Source: an uncultured Collinsella sp.
Lineage (GTDB): Bacteria; Actinomycetota; Coriobacteriia; Coriobacteriales; Coriobacteriaceae
Reading direction: 5' to 3'
Assembly: GCA_958439425.1 (NCBI GenBank)
Contig: CAUBVH010000038.1
Span: 1-9,112, forward strand
DNA length: 9,112 nt
Translations under genes and position numbers: made by a program
Notes under the pieces: generated by a model
The model's input: only the letters and a program-made list of their open reading frames with translations
Database searches by the model: none
Told to the model about the DNA's origin: nothing
Shown here: positions 5,828 through 9,112 of the stretch, in pieces
Layout: each line of letters starts with the position of its first letter
Position numbering within the stretch: the stretch's first letter is position 1

Positions 5828-6076
5828 ATGAGGGAGAAGCGCCCAGCGCTTGTCATCACGTTTCCCACCACGGCTGCCGCCATGGGCTGCGAGTCTCTGT
5901 GCATCGAGCGCGGCCTTCCCGGGCGAACGATTCCCGTGCCCGGGGAGGTCGCTGCCGGCTGCGGCCTGGCGTGGAAAGCGTTGCCTGCCGATGAGGAGCT
6001 GCTGCGCGGCGAACTCGCCGCGGCGGGCGTTCCCACCGAGGGCTATACCGTGATTGATATGTGGGAGGTCGTGTGA
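5828..6076 (+). CDS. DUF3343 small Se/S carrier-like protein
   Basis: This 82-residue protein matches the DUF3343 pattern: an N-terminal strand (ALVITFPTTAAAMGCE, 7-22), then GLPGRTIPVP (29-38) and the conserved AGCGLAWK (43-50) with Cys45. Cys21 and Cys25 are further thiols. The family is small, cytoplasmic, and commonly encoded between yedF and a NifS-like gene, so a role in carrying sulfur or selenium as a persulfide or perselenide is inferred, not proven. ATG 5828, with GGAG 5 bp upstream, is preferred over an in-frame TTG at 5813. Its stop TGA (6074-6076) shares a base with the ATG of the next gene, implying translational coupling. Confidence 0.85.
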   Translation: MREKRPALVITFPTTAAAMGCESLCIERGLPGRTIPVPGEVAAGCGLAWKALPADEELLRGELAAAGVPTEGYTVIDMWEVV

Positions 6077-7215
6077 TGATCTACCTGGATAACGCGGCGA
6101 CGACCATGCACAAGCCGCAGACGGTCATCGATGCCGTGACGCAGGCGATGTGCTCGCTCGGCAATGCCGGGCGCGGCGCCACGTCGGGTGCCCTCGATGC
6201 CGCTCGCACGATTCACGGTTGCCGTGCCAAGCTCGCGCGCCTTTTAGGTTGCCCGAGGGCGGACCATGTGTGCTTTACGCCCAACTCTACGGCGGCGCTC
6301 AACACCGCCATCAACGGGGTGGTGCGCCCCGGCGACCGCGTGGTCACGACGGTGCTCGAGCACAACTCCGTGCTGCGTCCGCTCAACCGCCTGGCAGCGG
6401 AGCGGGGTGTGACCGTTGAGCATGCGGGCTGCGACGCGAACGGTGCGCTCGACTACGAAGAGCTTGAGCGGCTGGTGACGCCGGGCACACGTGCCGTGGT
6501 GGTGACGCACGCCTCAAATGTGACCGGCAACGCGGTCGACATTGCGCGCGTGGCGGCCATGGCCCATGCGGCCGGTGCGCTGGTAATCGTCGATGCCTCT
6601 CAGTCTGCCGGCACGGCGCGTATCGATATGCATGCCATGGGGCTCGACATTGTGTGCTTTGCCGGCCACAAGGGGCTCATGGGACCCCAAGGCACCGGCG
6701 GCCTGGCCGTGGCGGAGGGCATTGACGTGTCTCCGTGGGCCATGGGCGGCACGGGCGTGCACAGCTTTGACCCACTGCAGCCGCTTGAGTGGCCCACGCG
6801 CCTGGAGGCGGGCACGCTCAACTGCCACGGTGTCGCCGGCCTTTCTGCCGGCCTCGACTTTATCGAGGCCCAAGGTGGGGTCGAGGCGATTGCGGCGCAT
6901 GAGCGAGCACTGGCGGATCGCTTTCTCGCTGGCGTGCGCGAAATCCCGGAGATCAAGCTCTACGGTGCCTTTGACCAGCCCGTGCGCTCGGCGATCGTTT
7001 CACTCAACGTGGGTGATATCGACTCTGCCGAGATCTCGGACGCGCTCATGCAAGGGTGGGGGATTGCGACGCGCCCCGGTGCCCATTGCGCTCCGCTCAT
7101 GCACCGTGCGCTGGGGACCGAGCGCCAGGGTGTCGTCCGCTTCTCGTTTGGGTATTTCAACACGGATAAGGAAGTCGACATCGCGATTGACGCTTTGCGC
7201 GATTTAGCCTGCTAA
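6076..7215 (+). CDS. NifS-type cysteine desulfurase / selenocysteine lyase (class V aminotransferase fold)
   Basis: This 379-residue PLP enzyme releases sulfur from cysteine or selenium from selenocysteine onto an active-site Cys. Visible landmarks are the canonical N-terminus MIYLDNAATT, LEHNSVL with the PLP-stacking His96, VDASQSAGT with Asp173 and Gln176, the PLP lysine Lys199 in FAGHKGLMGPQGTGGL, RLEAGTLN (242-249), and RPGAHCAPLMHRALGT with the catalytic Cys338. This is the group I/II-like family linked to yedF and DUF3343, and its likely job is selenium mobilisation for SelD. ATG 6076 is chosen over an in-frame GTG at 6061 because GGGAGG lies 7 bp upstream and the family begins MIYLDNAAT. 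It overlaps the preceding stop by one base. Preference for selenocysteine versus cysteine cannot be read from sequence. Confidence 0.9.
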   Translation: MIYLDNAATTMHKPQTVIDAVTQAMCSLGNAGRGATSGALDAARTIHGCRAKLARLLGCPRADHVCFTPNSTAALNTAINGVVRPGDRVVTTVLEHNSVLRPLNRLAAERGVTVEHAGCDANGALDYEELERLVTPGTRAVVVTHASNVTGNAVDIARVAAMAHAAGALVIVDASQSAGTARIDMHAMGLDIVCFAGHKGLMGPQGTGGLAVAEGIDVSPWAMGGTGVHSFDPLQPLEWPTRLEAGTLNCHGVAGLSAGLDFIEAQGGVEAIAAHERALADRFLAGVREIPEIKLYGAFDQPVRSAIVSLNVGDIDSAEISDALMQGWGIATRPGAHCAPLMHRALGTERQGVVRFSFGYFNTDKEVDIAIDALRDLAC

Positions 7216-7229
7216 AGCGTATATACTTG

Positions 7230-7263
7230 CGGGACGGGTGTTTTTGCCCGTCCCGTTTTTGTT
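7230..7263 (+). terminator. Strong intrinsic terminator closing the selenium gene block
   Basis: A perfect 9-bp stem, CGGGACGGG (7230-7238) with CCCGTCCCG (7247-7255), encloses an 8-base loop and is followed by TTTTTGTTT (7256-7264). It lies 14 bp after the desulfurase stop and separates the selenium genes from brnQ. Confidence 0.92.
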
Positions 7264-7283
7264 TCGACCCGAAAGGTGTGCCT

Positions 7284-8642
7284 ATGGCCTCATCCGCCCC
7301 GCGTGGTTTGCGCTCCGACCATGTCGTTACCGTCGGCATTGCGTTGTTCTCGATGCTCTTTGGCGCCGGTAACCTCATTATTCCGCCGCTGCTGGCGCTG
7401 CAGGCAGGTTCTGCCACGCCGGTTGCCATGATCGGCTTTTTGATTGCCGCTATCGGTCTGCCTGTTATGGGCTTTATCGCCGTGGCGCTTGCCGGAACGG
7501 CGCGCGAGCTTGCTGGCCGCGTGCACCCCAAGTTCGGCGAATTCTTCGTTGCGGCGGTGTATCTGGCCATCGGCCCGTGCCTGGCCATTCCGCGCACGAG
7601 CTCCACGGCCTTCGAGATGCTGGTGCCGCTGTTGCCCGAGGGCGTCTCGCTCGGCACGGCGCGCCTGGTGTTTGCCGTCGGCTTCTTTGTCGTCGCGTTT
7701 GCGCTCACGCTGCGCCCAGGCGTCATCACACGCGTGCTCGGCCGCATTACGGGCCCCGCGCTCATTGCCCTCATCGTATTGGTCGTGGGTGCCGCCATGG
7801 TCTCGCCGCTGGGCCCCGCCGCCGCGCCGCAGGCTCCCTATGATGCCGGTGCTGCCGTGCAGGGCTTTTTGACCGGCTACCAGACCATGGACCTGCTCGC
7901 GTCGCTCGCCTTTGGCATCATCATCGCCGAGACCATCCACGAGCTGGGCGTTACCGATGACAAGCGCGTGGCCTTCGAGATTTCGCGCTCCGGCGTGATC
8001 GCCGGCGTGCTCATGGCCATCATCTACTGCGGCTTGGGCCTTGCCGGTATGCAGCTCGGCACCGTGATGCCCGACGCTACCAACGGCGCCGCCATCCTCG
8101 CCCGTTCGGCCTCCATGCATTTTGGGCTTGCCGGCACGGTCGTGGTCTTCGCCATCTTCTTCCTTGCCTGCATGAACGTGTGCATCGGCCTCATCAGCTG
8201 CTGCTCGCGTTACTTCTGCGAGACGTATGTGGTCGAAGGGGGAGCGGAGGCCTCCGAGGAGGCCATGCGCCGTCCCTTTGCGGTTCTCGCCTTTGTGTTC
8301 GCGGCGTTTTCGTGCGTGCTTTCCAACGTGGGTCTCGACATGATCCTTATGTTCTCGGTGCCCATGCTCAACGCTTTGTACCCCGTTGCCATTGTGCTGG
8401 TGCTTATGGGCCTGGTGCACGGCTTTTGCGACGCTCATCCGCAGGTGTGGGTCTGGGTCGGCGGCGTCGTTGCTGTGCAGAGTGTGATCACCTCGGTCCG
8501 CGATGCGTTCTTTACGGGCGCGTGGCTGCCGTTCGATGCGTTGCCGCTGGCAGATATCGGTGCTGCGTGGGCACCGGTTGCCGTGGTTGCCTTTGTGATC
8601 GGCCTGCTCCATAGTCGTTTTGTTGCACATTCGAGGAGCTAA
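7284..8642 (+). CDS. brnQ: Branched-chain amino acid transporter, BrnQ/LIVCS family
   Basis: This 452-residue polytopic membrane protein is close to the usual 430-450 residues of LIVCS carriers, which import leucine, isoleucine and valine with Na+ or H+. Diagnostic motifs are FGAGNLIIPP in the first membrane helix (26-35), GPCLAIPRTSSTAFE (97-111) and GFLTGYQTMDLLASLAFG (194-211). About twelve hydrophobic segments can be seen, and the C-terminus is short and basic. The ATG at 7284 has GAAAGG 7 bp upstream; a start further up the frame would fall in the terminator. It stands alone, bounded by that terminator and the tRNA promoter. TATACT at 7222-7227 is the only nearby -10-like element and lies before the terminator, so the promoter is unclear. 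No functional link to the selenium genes is evident. Confidence 0.92.
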   Translation: MASSAPRGLRSDHVVTVGIALFSMLFGAGNLIIPPLLALQAGSATPVAMIGFLIAAIGLPVMGFIAVALAGTARELAGRVHPKFGEFFVAAVYLAIGPCLAIPRTSSTAFEMLVPLLPEGVSLGTARLVFAVGFFVVAFALTLRPGVITRVLGRITGPALIALIVLVVGAAMVSPLGPAAAPQAPYDAGAAVQGFLTGYQTMDLLASLAFGIIIAETIHELGVTDDKRVAFEISRSGVIAGVLMAIIYCGLGLAGMQLGTVMPDATNGAAILARSASMHFGLAGTVVVFAIFFLACMNVCIGLISCCSRYFCETYVVEGGAEASEEAMRRPFAVLAFVFAAFSCVLSNVGLDMILMFSVPMLNALYPVAIVLVLMGLVHGFCDAHPQVWVWVGGVVAVQSVITSVRDAFFTGAWLPFDALPLADIGAAWAPVAVVAFVIGLLHSRFVAHSRS

Positions 8643-8653
8643 GGCATCAATGC

Positions 8654-8682
8654 TTGCGCAGGCGGGGAGTCTCCCCTATAAT
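8654..8682 (+). promoter_or_regulatory. Promoter of the tRNA-Pro/tRNA-Gly unit, with a dyad in the spacer
   Basis: TTGCGC (8654-8659) and a perfect TATAAT (8677-8682) are separated by exactly 17 bp. The spacer holds GGGGAGTCTCCCC (8664-8676), a perfect dyad with 6-bp arms around T8670, placed between the two boxes. Transcription would begin near 8689, about 45 bp before the first tRNA. Confidence 0.75.
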
Positions 8683-8733
8683 TTCCTTCGCTTTGGGACA
8701 CGCAAGGTTTAGACCTTAGCTGCTCAACACCTT

Positions 8734-8810
8734 CGGGACGTGGCGCAGTTTGGTAGCGCGCCTGCTTTGGGAGCAGGATGTCGCAGGTTCAAATCCTGTC
8801 GTCCCGACCA
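8734..8810 (+). tRNA. tRNA-Pro (anticodon UGG)
   Basis: A full 77-nt cloverleaf can be drawn. The acceptor stem is CGGGACG/CGTCCCG, followed by A73 and an encoded CCA. The anticodon stem CCTGC/GCAGG frames the loop TTTGGGA with TGG at 8768-8770, and the T arm is GCAGG-TTCAAAT-CCTGT. It is the first gene of a two-tRNA unit. Confidence 0.97.
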
Positions 8811-8816
8811 TATCTT

Positions 8817-8890
8817 GCGGGCGTAGTTCAATGGTAGAACCCCAGCCTTCCAAGCTGATGACGCGGGTTCGATTCCCGTCGCCCGCTCCA
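8817..8890 (+). tRNA. tRNA-Gly (anticodon UCC)
   Basis: This 74-nt cloverleaf starts 6 bp after tRNA-Pro. The acceptor stem is GCGGGCG/CGCCCGC with T73 and an encoded CCA (8888-8890). The loop CTTCCAA carries TCC at 8849-8851, and the T arm is GCGGG-TTCGATT-CCCGT. The first anticodon-stem position is a C-A mismatch (8842/8858). Copies of its 3' end recur at 8952-8974 (inverted) and 9061-9078 (direct). Confidence 0.97.
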
Positions 8891-8903
8891 TAAGAATTGT
8901 TTT

Positions 8904-8945
8904 AACGGCTTTGGTTTCCTTTGGGGATCAGAGCTGTTTTCGTTT
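8904..8945 (+). terminator. Probable terminator of the tRNA unit
   Basis: AACGGCTTTG (8904-8913) can pair along all ten bases with CAGAGCTGTT (8929-8938), using two G-U pairs. The loop is 15 bases and is followed by TTCGTTT, giving a T-rich run with the last stem bases. The loop is long and the run interrupted, so the call is moderate. Confidence 0.55.
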
Positions 8946-8951
8946 ACGCGC

Positions 8952-9078
8952 CGGGCGACGGGAATCGAGCCCGCCAGGGTGCGGAGCTGAGAAAATGCGT
9001 GAGCATTTTCCAGCGCAGCACGCAAGGGCCGAAGGCCCGCAGCGAAGCAAATCCTTGGACTTCCCGTCGCCCGCTCCA
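8952..9078. repeat. Structured element bounded by copies of the tRNA-Gly 3' end
   Basis: The left end (8952-8974) is an inverted copy of tRNA-Gly 8863-8885 with 22 of 23 bases identical. The right end (9061-9078) is an exact 18-base direct copy of 8873-8890, including CCA. The two ends therefore form 13-bp terminal inverted repeats (8952-8964 and 9061-9073). Inside are a perfect hairpin GAAAATGC-GTGA-GCATTTTC (8991-9010) within a longer imperfect stem (8978-9022), and GGGCC-GAA-GGCCC (9026-9038). It carries no protein gene. It could be a small non-autonomous mobile element targeting the tRNA end, or an att-site remnant. Confidence 0.7.
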
Positions 9079-9112
9079 AGCTATATAATCGCAGGCCAAT
9101 TTGCTAATTTGG

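Noticed and set aside
7222..7227. TATACT as a promoter -10 for brnQ
   Set aside because: There is no -35 at 16-18 bp (TTGCGC at 7195 is 21 bp away), and transcription would start inside the terminator hairpin.
8828..9079. 83-residue minus-strand frame containing SGRRESNPRHQLGRLGFYH
   Set aside because: This is the antisense reading of the tRNA-Gly gene and its repeat copy, a well-known kind of spurious protein call.
9055..9089. TTGGAC (9055-9060) and TATAAT (9084-9089) as a promoter reading out of the window
   Set aside because: The spacing is 23 bp, too long for a standard promoter. The TATAAT may matter for a gene beyond the window but cannot be judged here.

Overview
The window looks like chromosomal DNA from a GC-rich anaerobic actinobacterium of the class Coriobacteriia, and a Collinsella-like genus fits best. 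This is an inference from the strong G/C bias at third codon positions, the anaerobic enzyme content and general gene style; no marker gene proves it. All eight convincing protein genes and both tRNA genes lie on the + strand.

Layout. Positions 1-479 hold no large gene: there is a probable terminator for an upstream unit, two candidate promoters, a cluster of TCAAC/GTTGA half-sites, and a possible 22-codon leader ORF with a strong Shine-Dalgarno sequence. Two paralogous proteins of the 2-hydroxyacyl-CoA dehydratase (HgdB / BcrC / double-cubane) family follow (480-1763 and 1919-3082), then their ATP-dependent iron-sulfur activase (3237-4001). Each dehydratase-family gene is followed by a copy of the same roughly 100-nt imperfect palindrome. 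The two copies differ by compensatory base-pair changes.

The next block handles selenium. selD (4072-5121) is itself a selenoprotein gene: codon 17, the position of the catalytic Cys of E. coli SelD, is an in-frame TGA followed by a SECIS-like stem-loop. After it come yedF (TusA-like plus DsrE-like domains), a small DUF3343 Se/S-carrier-like protein and a NifS-type cysteine desulfurase / selenocysteine lyase (6076-7215). A strong intrinsic terminator closes the block. These four genes plausibly mobilise selenium from selenocysteine or selenide and activate it as selenophosphate. The neighbouring dehydratase/activase set is a classic ATP-driven low-potential electron-transfer module with no CoA-transferase or dehydrogenase partner in view, so its substrate is unknown. 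The same-strand juxtaposition with selenium genes is the most interesting systems-level hint here.

Finally there is an independent brnQ-type branched-chain amino acid transporter (7284-8642) and a tRNA-Pro(UGG)/tRNA-Gly(UCC) pair with its own promoter and likely terminator. A structured element of about 127 bp (8952-9078) follows, bounded by inverted and direct copies of the 3' end of the tRNA-Gly gene.
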